DNA of 64,000 nt from Halicephalobus mephisto (GCA_009193035.1 SWDT01000163.1:186001-250000), one strand, 5' to 3'. Shown: positions 23,601-35,799, counted from the stretch's first letter. The notes: a model not told the origin generated them from the letters alone. Numbers and translations: made by a program.

Positions 23601-24220
23601 ATTGGGAAAGACGTTCCACGTAATGAGACAAGATACAACGAATTTTGATCGGACTGCTGATTGCCCAAGACAAGGCCGCAGTTGTTGTTGTCACGTTGGA
23701 GGAGTTTGATGAAGAAGTGGGAGATGGTGATTCATCTTTGCCTTCAGTAGAGAGCTTCGGGAGTGAATTCACAATTGTTAATTGTTTTCCATGATTGAAA
23801 CAAAGTAATCTAAGTTCTACCAATCTACTGAATCTTCTATCAAAAACACAACGATGTAGTTGACCGTCGAATTCGCTGAATTCAGTGAAATTCCTTCTGA
23901 TTGTCCATTTTTCTCCGTTGCTTTCCACAGTAAACGTCCAATAGAAGGTAGAAACATCGAAATTAGAATTACTTGTCAATTCAGCCTCAGGGGTCACGAG
24001 TGCAATCGTCACAGGGCCGAGTTCAACGTTATCGTAATGAAAATGTTGTCGTTCATCAATTTTATAAATACTAAAACAGAATCCAACCATCTTGGGGGAA
24101 AATTAAAACTAACCTTGTAGAATGGACAGGAGGAGGGCTTCTGAGAAATGAATCCGTCTTCGAAGCATCACCATGAGCTCCAAAGAATCTATTAGAACTA
24201 GAAGCTTTTACTCTCCGCAT
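20660..24220 (-). CDS. PX-SH3-RhoGAP protein (ARHGAP32/33-like)
   Basis: A large gene encoding a Rho-family GTPase-activating protein. Exon 1 starts at 24220 (MRRVKASSSNRFFGAHGD). A PX-like domain follows (WTFTVESNGEKWTIRRNFTE..., then ILSHYVERLSQLTGSII). An SH3-like module comes next (AIVIRSFESTKPEELSIKIGD, then YWKG, ending GYFPSSCVKL). The RhoGAP domain starts VFGTDLSEYVA and contains the arginine finger in GIYRQCG, then SNIQRLKWEFD, DIHCVSSLLKQYFRQLPNPL and NNLAIVWAPNL. Domain order and these motifs match ARHGAP32/33 (RICS/TCGAP), Cdc42/Rac GAPs of neuronal and epithelial signalling. The C-terminal tail is low complexity and charged. Two introns (about 22120-22670 and 22930-23270) are much longer than average and filled with degenerate TTC/GAA repeats. 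Confidence 0.88.
22150..22650. repeat. Degenerate TTC/GAA short-period repeat in RhoGAP intron
   Basis: Imperfect repeating words, with a near-duplicated phrase of about 100 bp: 'gaatgttgtcaattaagatt' near 22270 and 'gaatgtcgccaattaagatt' near 22440, each followed by TTCTAAA and AACCTTTTAGAAAAT. This indicates internal duplication within the intron. Confidence 0.55.
23035..23240. repeat. Degenerate TTC/GAA short-period repeat in RhoGAP intron
   Basis: Contains CTACTAGATTCTGGAAAAT, GAAAGTCTAGAAAGCTCCG and AATCCTAGGAGATTC in one orientation; same family as the other blocks. Confidence 0.55.
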
Positions 24221-24874
24221 TATAAGATTAGGGAGATGATTTCACGCCATCAAATTAAAGAAATACTTTTCGGATCAATCAAATTCTGTGACAAATGAAA
24301 TACACGATGTATAGATCAAATCAGAACGAAAAATCGTTCTCCGATCTCTCTACAAGAATGGCCGGTCAATAATATACTCAACCCTTGCCGAAACTTTCAA
24401 CCAAGGATAACGAAATTCTATTGATCAATATTAGTGAGACAAGTTTAAATATACAAGGTCGCAAATTGCATCTCGCGCCATTAATCCCCTCTAGCAGTCT
24501 TCTTGTGGCAAAGAGTACAGCTGTTGAGTTCTATATTACAAATCAGTGGACGACGGCTGTTTTGAGCTTTGCCAAAGAGACACTACTCGACAGCTGAACA
24601 CATGCCTACGGGCAAATGTTCATTATCCTAGGATTTGCGTCCAAGAAAATCAGATAAGGAACGTTCTTTTGTTTGCTGACCTCGGACACACATTCGGATT
24701 TTATTTCGTTCGGCCTCAAATTTCAAAACAGTTTTACCCTTTTAACAAAAATATGCACAAATACGGAGTACCGGAATTGGGATTAATAACATTGCATCAG
24801 AGATTCGAAAGTGAAATCAGAAGCACCACTAAGATCGTTATAGCAGTATTAAAGCGAAGGTTATACCCAAATAA
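24221..24874. other. Intergenic region between iPLA2 and RhoGAP genes
   Basis: Both flanking genes are on the minus strand, so this holds the RhoGAP promoter and the iPLA2 3' flank. Plus-strand frames at 24385-24905 show no family resemblance. Confidence 0.45.
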
Positions 24875-27800
24875 TCAATCAGGGGTTACCAGAGCAGATG
24901 TTTGAGTTTGTACATCACAGAATTTAAGATTGGGTTTTTGAAAAAGGTGCTTTCGACGATGAGAAGGTCCGATTTTACGTAGTAGGGCAACCATCTTATC
25001 AATATATGCCTGATTTTCATAAACGTATTCGACACATTCCCACATCATTCTGGCGAGATCATGATCATTAGTGTTATCCATAGCAATGTCCTTGAAGAGG
25101 GGGGAACTAAGACGGAAATAAGGAGTTCGGGAAGTAGAGCACCATGAAAGAGCACGGGCGACTGGAGCACCTTCAGTGGCAGTAGCTTGATCAACAATAA
25201 CGAGACCTAAGGCCTTAACAGCAGAAGGAATGTTCATTGGATTGCTGATGTTCACCTCTAGTGTGTTAGTATCAAGTGGTATAGTTGGTATTACACCTGT
25301 ACCAATAGATAATATGCAGCCAATTTTAACAGTTTTCGGGAATCCCTTGAATTTATTAATTGAATTCCAAAGATCAACTTCAGTCAGCAATTCAAGCAGT
25401 GGATTGTTGGATATTATTCCGCCATCAATGTATTTGTTCTCAGCATTAGCGAAGAAAGTAGGGGCGGCGGAAGTTCGACGAAGAGCTTTCCATACGGGGA
25501 GTTCTTCTGGACTCCCACATCCGAGTTTTTCATTTTCGTCTTCCGTCACAGGGAAGCGATAATTACGCATCAGTTCTAGTTGAACAGGGAATATGTCAGC
25601 TCTAACAGTCGTGATCATCAACCTCGGCCAGCGGATATCACTCATCATAGTCGTATTTCCTACTTCTGTCTGCATAAAAGTTTCAAGTACATTGGCATTA
25701 TATGGACGAATGAACCCCTCAAAAACCATGTCTTTGAATCGGAGATAAATTTTCTGACAATCCCGTGAAGTTTTCCCCTGAGATAATCCGGCAGCAACAA
25801 GAGCTCCAGTTGAAGTTCCAGCAACCCAATCGAAATATTTAAATATTGATTCCCCAATCAACTTTTCTATCTCTATCAAAGTTTGAACAATAACAAGTCC
25901 TCGGATTCCACCTAAAAATGTACCATAAAGCAATTTCACCGAGCAAACACTGACCTCCATCCATCGATAAGATATTGATGAATTCTTCTTCACTTTCTTC
26001 CTCCATTTCTGCAACTTTCTGTAGCTTCTCAATCATTTCCTCATATATATTCTGAAAAGAAAAATAAAAAAGCTTATTGAGAAGAAAATCCTACATCTTG
26101 AACATAACGTTGAATGAAATTTCCATGACCAACACTAAAGAAAGTGCGATTCTCTAACTTTTCCAGATCAGCGAAAGATCGTGGAGATGGCCCACATTCT
26201 GATGAAGCCCTTGATGACAGCATTTGAATCGATCTGCTATTCACACATCCAGATACACATCCAGTTTTTATTGGAGGACAGCGTTTTGCTCCGCAAATAA
26301 TCAAACTCTTCAACAGATGAACTCTGAAAGTACGTTTTGGGAAATCTCATAAGAAATCTAGCTTACTCATTCAGTTTTGCGGCTAGATGCCGAGGACTGT
26401 CTCCATGTTGATTCACTACATTAGGGTCGGCTCCAACGGACAATAAGAAACGAGAAATTTCAAGGTACTTCTTAGATACGGCAATATGAAGAGGAGTATC
26501 TCCATTATTATTAGCAGCATTGAGGTCGCATCCATAAGACACTAAAGTAATAACCATCCCGAGGTCGTCTCTAGAAGTATATACGTGAAGTGGAGTTTGG
26601 CCCGCTTTATTACGAACATTTAAGTCGAGGTGTCGAGCTTGGAGGTAGAGTAGGCCCATTAATGACGTTTTGTACATTGCAGCATGAAGGACAGTGTTGC
26701 CCGATTGATCTTGTTCATATATGAGATTCGGAGACGCCGCCAGAAGTTGTCGAATTACCTCTGTCGTCTTGCCCTTGGATTGCATAGCCTCAAATAAAGG
26801 GTTCCGACCGGTACTTCTTAGGCTTAGCTCAGCTCCTAGTCCCATTAAACAACGAAGTATTAAGACATTTGCATTACGGATAGCCAGAAAGACTGGTGTA
26901 TCACGGTCATCATTGATGGAATTCAACAACGGCTTAGTCCTTGGGTCTTCCCAGATTATTTCAATCATCTGAACAGAAGCAAGAGCGGCATAATGGAGGG
27001 AATTGTTGCCCTTCATGTCCCTTGCGGCTGGATCAGCCCCATTCTTCAGAAGGAAAGTCACGATATCGGGTTGCAGAGTCTCAATCGCAATCATCAACGG
27101 ATACTTGCCTTCTGGAGTTGAAACAGTATTTGTAATTCTGAAATCACCACAATTTTCATCCAATTGATATATGAAAAACCCACTCATTCAGTGAATATCC
27201 ATTTTCCTTCAGAGTTTCTAATCCTTCATCAGAGAATACATCTGATCTATGACAAGCTATTGCAATATGAACCATTCTCCAAAGGGGATGATTTTGGAAT
27301 TGGTTCGTCATTTCCCTAATTGTTTTCCTAATGTCATTCTTGTTATGCAGTGTTTTAAGTAAGATTCGGCAGTCTTCACATCTTCGGCAAAAGTCAACAG
27401 CTTCACCTAGATCAGTAGAGCGGAATATAGATAAGGCGATCCGTGTTTGTTCGTACTTCAATGTAAAAACGACATGATGAAGCGGCTCACTTGGAGAATT
27501 CTTGAAAGTTCCTTGAACTACTTTAAGCATAGGCTTAGATTTCTCATTGAGATTCATCGGATACACTACTTTATGAGCTGGTAGGAGTTCTGAAGGAAAT
27601 TCAACCACTTCATAACTGTCAGTTGGGATCCAGTAATCTTCTCCAAAGACTTTCTTATGAGCACTAGACCATAATTCAGTGATTTTCAAAGAAACTTGGG
27701 CGAAGGAGAAAAAACTAAACCCGCTCATATGACTCTGAGAAACGAAAATCTGCATGACTTACCCAGGTTTGTTCTGATTTCGTAACGCGTCAGGAGAAGG

Positions 27801-27899
27801 AGGTGGAGTATCGGGATCACTCTCGGCATCTTCGTAGTTTCTAGCCAGAGCAAAAATATTCTCTTCTATTTCAATTTCTTCAGATTCAATAGAATCCAT
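24875..27899 (-). CDS. Ankyrin-repeat calcium-independent phospholipase A2 (PLA2G6/iPLA2-beta-like)
   Basis: Hydrolyses the sn-2 ester of membrane phospholipids. The start at 27899 opens an acidic N-terminus (MDSIESEEIEIEENIFALAR). A 48-nt intron then leads to FFSFAQVSLKITELW. About seven ankyrin repeats occupy 26363-27130 (for example NGADPAARDMKGNNSLHYAA, NKAGQTPLHVYTSRDDLG, NNNGDTPLHIAVSKK). The patatin catalytic domain follows, with the oxyanion motif DGGGIRG, the nucleophile GTSTGA and the catalytic Asp in YIDGGIISNNP. The order ankyrin then patatin and the close similarity around the domain identify the PLA2G6 group. The catalytic dyad is intact. The C-terminus continues past YVYENQAYIDK for about 40 residues. 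Complete as far as can be seen. Confidence 0.93.
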
Positions 27900-28891
27900 C
27901 CCTGAAAAGTCGGATTAGCAAAACAATGCGCAAATAAGGGAGATATCGATTCGGGGCGAGAGAATGAAACAAAAAGAGGTGAGTCATCATGTCCCAGACT
28001 ACAATAAGATCAATAACACGTCAACTATTGAATAGAGTTGTGCAAAAAGGAGAATCCGGGTAAAGTGGAAAATAATCATTCAAACACACTCCAAAGTCCA
28101 GTCTGTTAGTTTCGCTTTTTGTTTGACAAGACTACGCCAAAATGGCGGGTTTAGTGCATTACAACTTTCAAAATATAGTCATATAAAGAATAAATTTGAC
28201 CTTCGGGCCGAAAAATGAGAACAAGTACCAGTCTGGATCACGTGCTGAGAATGAATGATGCTCCGGAGCCGTGTGCCAAAAATGACTAGGGTAAACATTT
28301 TGCCGATTTTGTCTATTTGCAAGGAAATAATTTATTTTGATTTGCCAATAAATCGTTTTCATTATTTACTCTTTCTTCCTGTCTAACATTGGAAATTGAA
28401 ATTACCTCCGTTTTTTAATTTTATTTTATATTTTTCGTTCGTTTTTGAATAAATATTATAATTTAAAAAGTATACTTTTTGGAATTTAAAATTTTTTGGA
28501 GTTTTTTGAAAGGAGAAAAACAGTAATTTTGGTCATTCATACTTATGTCGACTCGCTCTTTCGTTTTTTTCATTTCTAGGAACGTCTAAAAGTTTATGTT
28601 GAAACAATTCCCTAAAAACTCATTTTGAATTTTTATAGTATATTCTGTTTTTATTTTCCGACTGTTTCCAATTCTGTCCACATTATATCATAATCTGCTT
28701 TTGAAGAACAAACCCCCATTATTATTTCTATGCTCTAAATCGGTTTGATTTTAAATAAGAATACTTTATTGAAAAGAATTATTTCACTCGGAATATGATA
28801 TATGAAATGTAAAACAAGTCTTTGTAGAAAAGTAACAATGATGCAAATGGATGTCCAAAATTGGAATTACATTTCAAATGTAGTCCATATT
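27900..28891. other. Intergenic region upstream of iPLA2 and downstream of EF-hand gene
   Basis: About 1 kb without recognisable exons; A/T runs dominate 28370-28800. A small minus frame at 28168-28362 has no family resemblance. Confidence 0.45.
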
Positions 28892-30467
28892 TTACTCCTT
28901 CATCATTTTCACGAACTCCAGGAAAGAAATCCGTCCATCGTTGTTAGTGTCTGTGGCCTCAAACATTTGCGAAATTACTTCCTTGTCATGCAGATCGGCT
29001 GTTTCCGCTAGGATTTGTTCCAGCTCGTCTAAAATTTCTTTTGTTATTTTATTTAGATAACCTCTAATATGATTCGCTTGCTGATTTCGGTTTCCTCGAG
29101 ACTAAACTAAAAGATATTCAATTGAACTTTTTAAAGTCACAGCGAGCCTGACATTTTGATGGATTATCACCAATATCTCTCTCAACGGCTGTTTTTCGCT
29201 TCATAAACGCTTGAGTCCTTAATACCCGCGGGACAAGACATCGCTAACCATATTGAGTTTCTGTCTTCTATTTTACATCCGCCAAGTTTCAAAGATTGAC
29301 ATCAAGATAAGCAAGCTTTTTTCTTAAAAAAAAGAAAAATATTGCGAAATGTTTTACCTTCAGTAATAGCTCCATCTCCATCCCGATCATAGTTCTTGAA
29401 TTGCTCTTCCAGTTCCCCTAGAGTAATACGGTTGATAGGAGGGGAACGCATATAGTTGACGAATTCTTCCTTGTTAATTTTTCCTGACTCTGAAGTACGG
29501 GGATATTGAAAGCTTAAGAAACCGTAAAAGCACTTACTGTTACGGTCCATTTCACTGAAAATGAAATCCAGCTCAATCCTCGTGGGTTCTACTTTTACTG
29601 TTCGGAGAAGAGCAGCAATTTCTGCTCGACTGAGTCGCCCATCCTTGTCGACATCGAGAAGATCAAAGGTGTCAGAGAGTTCTGTAACCATCAATTAATT
29701 ATTCACTTGGTTTATTTATAATTGCCTATATTTTAGAATCAAACTGGTTTTTAAATTTATTGAGCACATCTATCTTGGAGTAGTTCCAAGAACTCACGTT
29801 TTTCATCAAGAACGTATCGTCTACAAATATACGCTGCAGCCATCGGGAGAATCCACGAATTCTTAGTTTAACAAAGGTAAAGAATGATTCCGGAACACTG
29901 ACTTAACACAGGTTTCAAAGTGAAAAGAATCCGCCCCAAAATAACAAAGGAACAATGAGATTTAAAAACTAACTGAAATCTCCAACAGACTCATATCAGC
30001 TGTCCAACTTGTTCTATCCTTAGTTATGCAAGAAGGAGTGGAGTTTCAGGAGGCGCTGAGCCGTGAGAGCCACAAATGATGGACGATTTGCCAAGGCATT
30101 CTAGGCGGAGCGAATTCAGTATTTCTTTTCAAAAGATAGGAGGCGTCAGGCGAGCGTAAGCGATTTATACTCTATTCAGTTGTTCTTAAAGGAGCAGCCC
30201 AGCTTTGTTCAGTTCTTTTCATTCTATATAAAGACAAAAAAGATGCATGTTGCTTGGCTTTATGGATGTCGCTGGCGATGGCAAGGAAAATAACTTGCCC
30301 TTATCCAGGATGTTTGACAATTCGTTTTCTATTGACGCTTCACAATGGATTTAATTTGGAAGACTATGGCGAAAAAATTTCTCAATGCCAGCGGCAGAAT
30401 ATTAATTCAAATGCAGTACAAGACCAGAAAACTAACAAAACTTACCCTTTTCGTTAAAATCGGACAT
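28892..30467 (-). CDS. Calmodulin-like protein with four EF hands
   Basis: Four exons. The first is tiny (30467 to about 30446) and encodes MSDFNEK; the remaining coding sequence starts at about 29685 after an intron of about 760 nt. The joined reading continues ELSDTFDLLDVDKDG, exactly the calmodulin-type opening. EF loops are DVDKDGRLSRAE, DRNKSGKINKEE (split by a 46-nt intron), DRDGDGAITEDE and DTNNDGRISFLE. Each has acidic residues at positions 1, 3 and 12, with Gly at 6, so all four should bind calcium. Length is about 145 aa. It is divergent from calmodulin proper, so it is a calmodulin-like (cal-type) protein rather than the ubiquitous one. The last intron, about 330 nt, is also longer than most here. 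Confidence 0.85.
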
Positions 30468-30676
30468 TGTAATTTGAATTTCTTAAAATGGAGTTTTCAA
30501 AAAAAGTAAACTGAGTCTTCCAAAATATAGTTTCGAAAGTTTTGGTCGTTTTATATTCGCGTCATTGTGATTCATCAAAAACAGGATTTTTCCATAAAAG
30601 TACTTGAGAATGACGGCCAAACAAAAACGAGTGTTCAAGAAAGTTTTACTACAAAATAAAGTAAATACGGTGTTAA

Positions 30677-32080
30677 TCAAATTATATTGCAACAAGTTCT
30701 TTCGTTCTGTAAAGTCCATTGCATTTGAGAAAACGTGGATTGTCTTTCGTTTTCGGAGTCGGAAAACGTCTTATCCTAGAATTTTTAACTCCACTTGAAA
30801 AAGCGAAAATGGAAAATACCTCGAGGTTATTGAAGGCGTTGACTTGAATTCTCATTCCTTCGTAATAATCTTCTTCTACTTTCCCAATCATATCGTAATC
30901 GGGATTACAGATTTGATGGAACGTTGACTCCAATTTGGGATTCCATGTGGTCCATGTTTTATTTTGACTCATATTGGAATTCCCGTAAAGGTAAGGTCTC
31001 ATTTCAGCCTCTTTTTGGTTCTCAGAAAGGTCCTCAGAGTTTTTCAATTCTGTTTCAAACGTGCTCGTTAATTTTTGATTTTCAGCCTCTTTTCTCCTGG
31101 GTCTTTGTTCTATGGCTTTCTGCGATAATTGTTGCTTGTTCTGGTTGCACATGGCATTGTACTAAAACAAAAAGACATCCATTACTTCAAATAAAAAAAC
31201 TAACGAGAATATCGTCCCATAGTGTTAATTGTTCATCAGAAAAATGAGGACAAGAAAACGCCCGAGTGATTCGTTTTTCTGTCTGATGTAATGAGTCTAA
31301 GCTCGTCTGTAAGGTTATTATTAATCTCATTTAATTATATTTAACGTACGGCATTTACAAGATTCTGTTCCGAAGAATACCGTTTCGGAAAAGTTTGGAG
31401 ATCTCTTTCCCGAGACTCAGAATTCTGCTCTTCTCGGGATAAAATAGGACCTTCGTTGGCGTTTTTGTCCAGTTTTTGAATCGATTTTCTCGGTCTTCGT
31501 TTTCTTTTCTTTTTTAGTACGATTGCGGCAATTGGCGGACCTATTCCGGCTGAAACCTTAAAATTATCGATGAAAATATAAAATTCTATTTACAATTGAT
31601 GGCAGCAAAGTTTGCAGAATATCCTTTCGGGACCAAATCGTATGGACTACTGGAAGGAAATGGTACACATCTAACGTTTGCAGGGGTTAGGGGAACATGA
31701 TTTACTGGAAACGTTTGAGGAAACGAAGGTTGAAGCTCGTAGGGACCAGCTGGAATTGATTGGATAGGATTTGGCTCGACAAAAGGGTACATATTGACGT
31801 TGTTGATATTGCTCGATTTATATGTGAAATCATTGGTATTCAAATCTTCTGGAAGATTCGACAATGGGTTGATATATCCGAAGCTGTCGACTAGAGATCT
31901 CCTGTGTTTTGGCACGAATTCCGGAGCTCGGGCCCATTCTAGCGGATCCATAGTTTTCTTACTCAAGTTCTTGATTTCATCAGTTACGGAGGATGATCTA
32001 AGTCGATTCCAGTAAGCTGGAGGTAACCTATCTTCAGCATCGAACTTGATTCGACTAACAAAACTCTCCGAAACGTTCAT
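30677..32080 (-). CDS. Unrecognised protein with a PAM2-like motif
   Basis: Five exons (31605 to 32080 first, last ending at 30677), all joined in frame by short introns. The start is MNVSESFVSRIKFD. Near residue 45-60 is DPLEWARAPEFVPKHRR, in which APEFVP resembles the PAM2 consensus (A-x-E-F-x-P) by which proteins such as PAIP1 bind the MLLE domain of poly(A)-binding protein. The usual Leu is one residue out of register. The middle is Pro/Asn-rich and disordered. A Lys/Arg block (KKKRKRRPRK) may be a nuclear or RNA-binding signal. A later part reads PDYDMIGKVEEDYYEGM, acidic and aromatic. I infer an RNA-metabolism role only weakly. No enzyme domain is visible. Confidence 0.65.
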
Positions 32081-32445
32081 TCTGGAAAGATCATCCCATA
32101 CAATTCATAGAATTCAAATAGATCCAGAGTTTAGAAATATCCCAACAGCTGGACTCAAGTTACTCAGTTAACAAAAGCCATTGATTGACCAGACTGCAAA
32201 TTGGACAATGAGTTGTGTTCGCCCCTGGCAAAGACGTAAAGGAGCAGTCGGTGTTACACACCCATCAATGAACTGCCGTCTTTGTCGATGAACTAGTGTT
32301 TTTTCTATTAAAAAAAGCTCGGATTTCTTTATCTGATTTTTTTAGTTTATTTAAAACATGATATTTTATACTTTTTATATTTTATAAACCAGTAGTAAGA
32401 TTTGAGATAGGGAACCCATTTAAATTCAGATGACTTGTTTATAAA

Positions 32446-32794
32446 TTATGATGAACTCCAACTAGATATAGGTAAGCAACAAAGTTCACTCAAACAATCC
32501 ATGATGTCGCAGTAACAATCGATACAATCATCGTTTTCACAACATTTCTTTTTGTCGGCATCTTTAGAATTAGATGATGATGAATTATTGAGATCTTTAG
32601 AATAATTTTGTGGTTGCTAAAAATATGAATGATAAAGATTCTGAGATTACTGAAAACAACATTTTAGTGCATTTAATATTAGTATCCAACTAAAAATAAT
32701 AGAAGAGGATCCATATTTACTAAAAATCCAAGAATCAAATTGGGATACTTACATTTGGATGAAGTTGAGAATATGATGATGACAGACTGGATAT
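32446..32794 (-). pseudogene. Cysteine-rich I-mfa-like paralogue A, start codon lost
   Basis: Two-exon paralogue of the genes at 33808 and 35500. The first exon (32753-32794) is aligned base for base with the first exon of the 35.5-kb copy, but the ATG is ATA and an in-frame stop lies just upstream. The intron matches that copy closely. The second exon, using an acceptor at about 32617, stays open and encodes an Asn/Ser-rich part followed by KKKCCENDDCIDCYCDIMDC and a Leu/Cys-rich end. The Cys pattern resembles the C-terminus of the I-mfa (MDFI) domain. It may be dead, or may start elsewhere. Confidence 0.5.
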
Positions 32795-33807
32795 CTTAAT
32801 AATTACTGGATCTAATGAGATTCAGGAATGCTGAAAAAATGAATAATTTCAAAATCTACTATCAAGGAATCATTTCTATATTCTCGGTGATAGAAGAAGA
32901 AATGATAATTAATATTTAAATCAGTAAGACAATGAATAAGACAAATCCTATAAACAATAAAGAGCAAATTCTCTGGAAAAGATTTTCCAAGAGTTTGTTT
33001 TAATGAATACAAGACTTTTATCATGAAATAACAATAAGAAGCAATCCAAATGCTTACTGAATAAAAAATTGTCCTCTTTAAGAATCAAAATTAACTTTTG
33101 GAATTGTGTGCGAAATATGAAAGTAGTTCTATTCAACAATCGGCAATAGTCTTGATGATTGACCGAACCTTTTTCATCAGTATTTATACAGAAGAATGTA
33201 ATGACAAATTCCTTCTAAAAAAAGTGATAGTCTGTAGCGAACTTGATTGTTTCTAATGTTCCTATAACTCGATTAAAGTACATGGTTAAAATTGGAGTGA
33301 TTCATCTACATTTCGCAAAATCATATTGTGTTATAAATTTTTTGACAAACTAAATTACATCATAACCTTTGATTTTCACTCTCTTAACGAATAGAAGAAA
33401 ATATGTGGATTAATATTATAAGTAATTTGTTTTTAGGATAAAACGTGATTCGATCAAAAATGCTTTTTAAAGTTTTAAATTCGAACATATCATTTCATAT
33501 AACATAAAAAATTCAAGTATATTTAGAGTTTAGACTACAACATCAGCTGAGTTTCAGCATTTTTAAAACTATTAATTAGCCGAATTACAATCAATCAATA
33601 AATTTTACTCGACAACAAGAAAAACTATAGAAAATTGCTTGATGTTACACAAATATCAGTGAATTAACAATTTTTGTATAAATAATCTCATATTTTTATG
33701 ACTTCATTCAATTTACTTTAAACACAATAATTAACAATTTTTATATTTCTTAAATCACTAAAAAGATTTCACTTTATGAATCCATTGACATTGAAATAAG
33801 ATTCAAA
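32795..33807. other. AT-rich spacer within the cysteine-rich family
   Basis: No intact gene. The part 33060-33300 aligns in words with 36090-36330 (GATTTCTGG-like and TATTTAT/TATTTGT phrases), showing that the duplicated unit extends beyond the coding part. Confidence 0.45.
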
Positions 33808-34188
33808 TTATATACAACTGAAGTCACAATTACCACAATCACAATTACCACAATCACAATTACCGCAATCACAATTACCACAGTCACAACCACCACAATC
33901 ACAACCACCACAGTCACAATTAGTATCATGATGATTATGGCAACAATGCATTCCTGAACAACATTCGTTAGAGGAGTTCCAACAGCATGCTAGTAATATC
34001 CATGAGCAAAAGTTATTGTCGTCGAATTCACAACATGATTCTCTGTTTTTTCTTCCACAACAAGATACATCGTCATTGCTTTGGCAAGAAGATTCATCAT
34101 TAAAATTACTACGATAATGTTCCTCTGAATCGATAACTTGGGGCTCAGGAAAAGGGTGAGTTTGATGAGCTAGTGAAAGATTGGACAT
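33808..34188 (-). CDS. Cysteine-rich I-mfa-like paralogue B with CDCGN repeat tail
   Basis: Single-exon frame of 126 codons from a good ATG (MSNLSLAHQTHPFPEPQ). The first 40 residues are polar and acidic. A cysteine-dense core follows (VSCCGRKNRESCCEF, then FCSWILLACCW and NECCSGMHCC). The tail consists of six or so pentapeptides alternating CDCGG and CDCGN, and the protein ends FSCI. The N-terminus is similar to paralogues A and C. The Cys core suggests metal binding or a disulfide-rich fold; the general pattern resembles I-mfa-domain transcription regulators, but that identification is tentative. There is no signal peptide, so a cytosolic or nuclear metal-binding role is possible. Confidence 0.6.
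   Translation of the reverse strand: MSNLSLAHQTHPFPEPQVIDSEEHYRSNFNDESSCQSNDDVSCCGRKNRESCCEFDDNNFCSWILLACCWNSSNECCSGMHCCHNHHDTNCDCGGCDCGGCDCGNCDCGNCDCGNCDCGNCDFSCI
33824..33913 (-). repeat. 15-bp coding minisatellite (CDCGN/CDCGG)
   Basis: About six units of 15 bp (plus strand cacaattaccacaat, with variants ccaccacagt), each encoding one pentapeptide on the minus strand. Unit-to-unit changes are mostly N/G swaps and synonymous. This is the tail of paralogue B. Confidence 0.85.
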
Positions 34189-35490
34189 TTTAGAAATTGT
34201 ATGTTGATGAGATTCAGATATGCTAAAAGAGATTTTTAAATGAAAATAATGTATAAACCATTAGGAAATTGATTTTTTCACGAGTTCAAAGCTAAAAAAG
34301 GAACGATGATCAGTATAGTTTGAATCGATAAGATTACGATTGAAACATACTATCGAAAGCCGAGAGAAAACCAGTCTTTTAGGAAAGATGCTTCAAGAAT
34401 TCTTATTCATGCAATGAAATTTGTATATCATTTGATGCTAGAAGAAAAACAAACTCAAAATTAACGAATTTAATTGATAGAATAATTGATTATTTTATAT
34501 ATATTTAAAACTATGAGAGGAAACAGTACTAAATGCAGCTTAAATCGTGAGAACTATAAATGAGACAAATTATGGGATTTAAATAAAATATAAATCTTCT
34601 TAAAAAGATTTTTTGAAAATTCTTCATTATATGGTGGAAAATAGATACTGTATAAAAACAAAAGAAAACGCAAAAAAATCGAGAATCTTTTATGATAAAA
34701 AAACTAATAATTTCCTAAAAGAACAGATTTTGACGTCGATAATCATATGAGTAACGCAAAATCGACGTTATTCAATAACTCAGTGTTTCCAGCAACTTAT
34801 CAAATAGCATTCGTCATATATTTGAAGTGCAAAATCACTGTTTACATTTTAGTAAAAAAGCAATTAGCTTTTATAACCGATATGATTCATTTTCAATGCT
34901 CACAAGAATCAATAAAGGTGTATCGTCCGAATTAATCTGAGTGATTCGTTTAATCAATTTAAATTACAATAAATCATAGTTCTTCTGAAAATTGATTTAA
35001 ATTACACAATGTGAATTATAATTTGTTGAAGAAAAGAATTGGACGAATAAAATCAGTAATTTAATTTTGAGATATAATCTGCTCCACTCAACAAAACTCC
35101 AGGGCATTTTAGAAAGATTATTCTGTACAATTTACAGAACTAGAATAAATCCAAAGTCTAGAAATATCCTGATAACTGGACTCAAAGTACGTTTTTGCAA
35201 AAATCCCTAATTAATCGAGCTATCTTTGACCAATGAATCCTCCTCAATCGTATGGAAATTATGACCAATCGAGTAATGTTAAATATTTATCAAAGAATTA
35301 ATATTTTAGAACTAACTTTATATCGTTCTGTTACATTTTATTTCATTCCATTTATTTTGGATATAATATTTCTTAATTATTACGTTTTTAAATCAGTAAT
35401 AAGATTAAATGTAAGCAAATCATTGGCATTAAAGGAAGGTCTGTGCATAAATTATGTTGATAAACACCAGCCACATAAACAATGACAACA
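34189..35490. other. AT-rich spacer
   Basis: No gene recognised. Part of the duplicated unit is visible at 35145-35240, whose phrase 'tctagaaatatcctgataac' matches 32125-32150. Plus-strand frames at 34747-34935 and 35252-35485 lack support. Confidence 0.4.
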
Positions 35491-35499
35491 AATATCCAT

Positions 35500-35799
35500 C
35501 AAATTCCAATGTAGGCAGCATAACCAGCCTTGAGATTGTTTCTTTGATGATGTTTCTTCTTTCTGTCAACGTGAGGCTTAGATGATGAATTATTGAGATC
35601 TTCAGAATCTTTTTGTGGTTGCTGAAGATATGAATGATGAGGATTCTGAGATTACTGAAAACAGCATGTTAGTGCCTTTAATGTTAGTATCCAGCTAAAA
35701 ATAATAGAAGAGGATCCATATTTACTAAAATTCCAAGATTCAAATTGAGATACTTACATTTGGGGAAGATTCAGACGATGATGATGGGCAGTCGGACAT
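35500..35799 (-). pseudogene. Cysteine-rich I-mfa-like paralogue C, frameshifted or truncated
   Basis: The ATG at 35799 gives MSDCPSSSSESSPN, then an intron almost identical to that of paralogue A. Exon 2 (acceptor before AATCCTCATC) encodes NPHHSYLQQPQKDSEDLNNS and runs into a basic tail ending AYIGI. In another frame the following DNA encodes a Cys-rich string (CCLHWNLMDICCHC and so on), the counterpart of the Cys-rich end of paralogue A. This indicates an indel near 35560. The product, if made, lacks the Cys-rich end. Confidence 0.5.

Noticed and set aside
24385..24905. Plus-strand frames of 70 and 119 codons between RhoGAP and iPLA2
   Set aside because: No domain, signal or splice pattern; the second runs into the antisense of the iPLA2 last exon.
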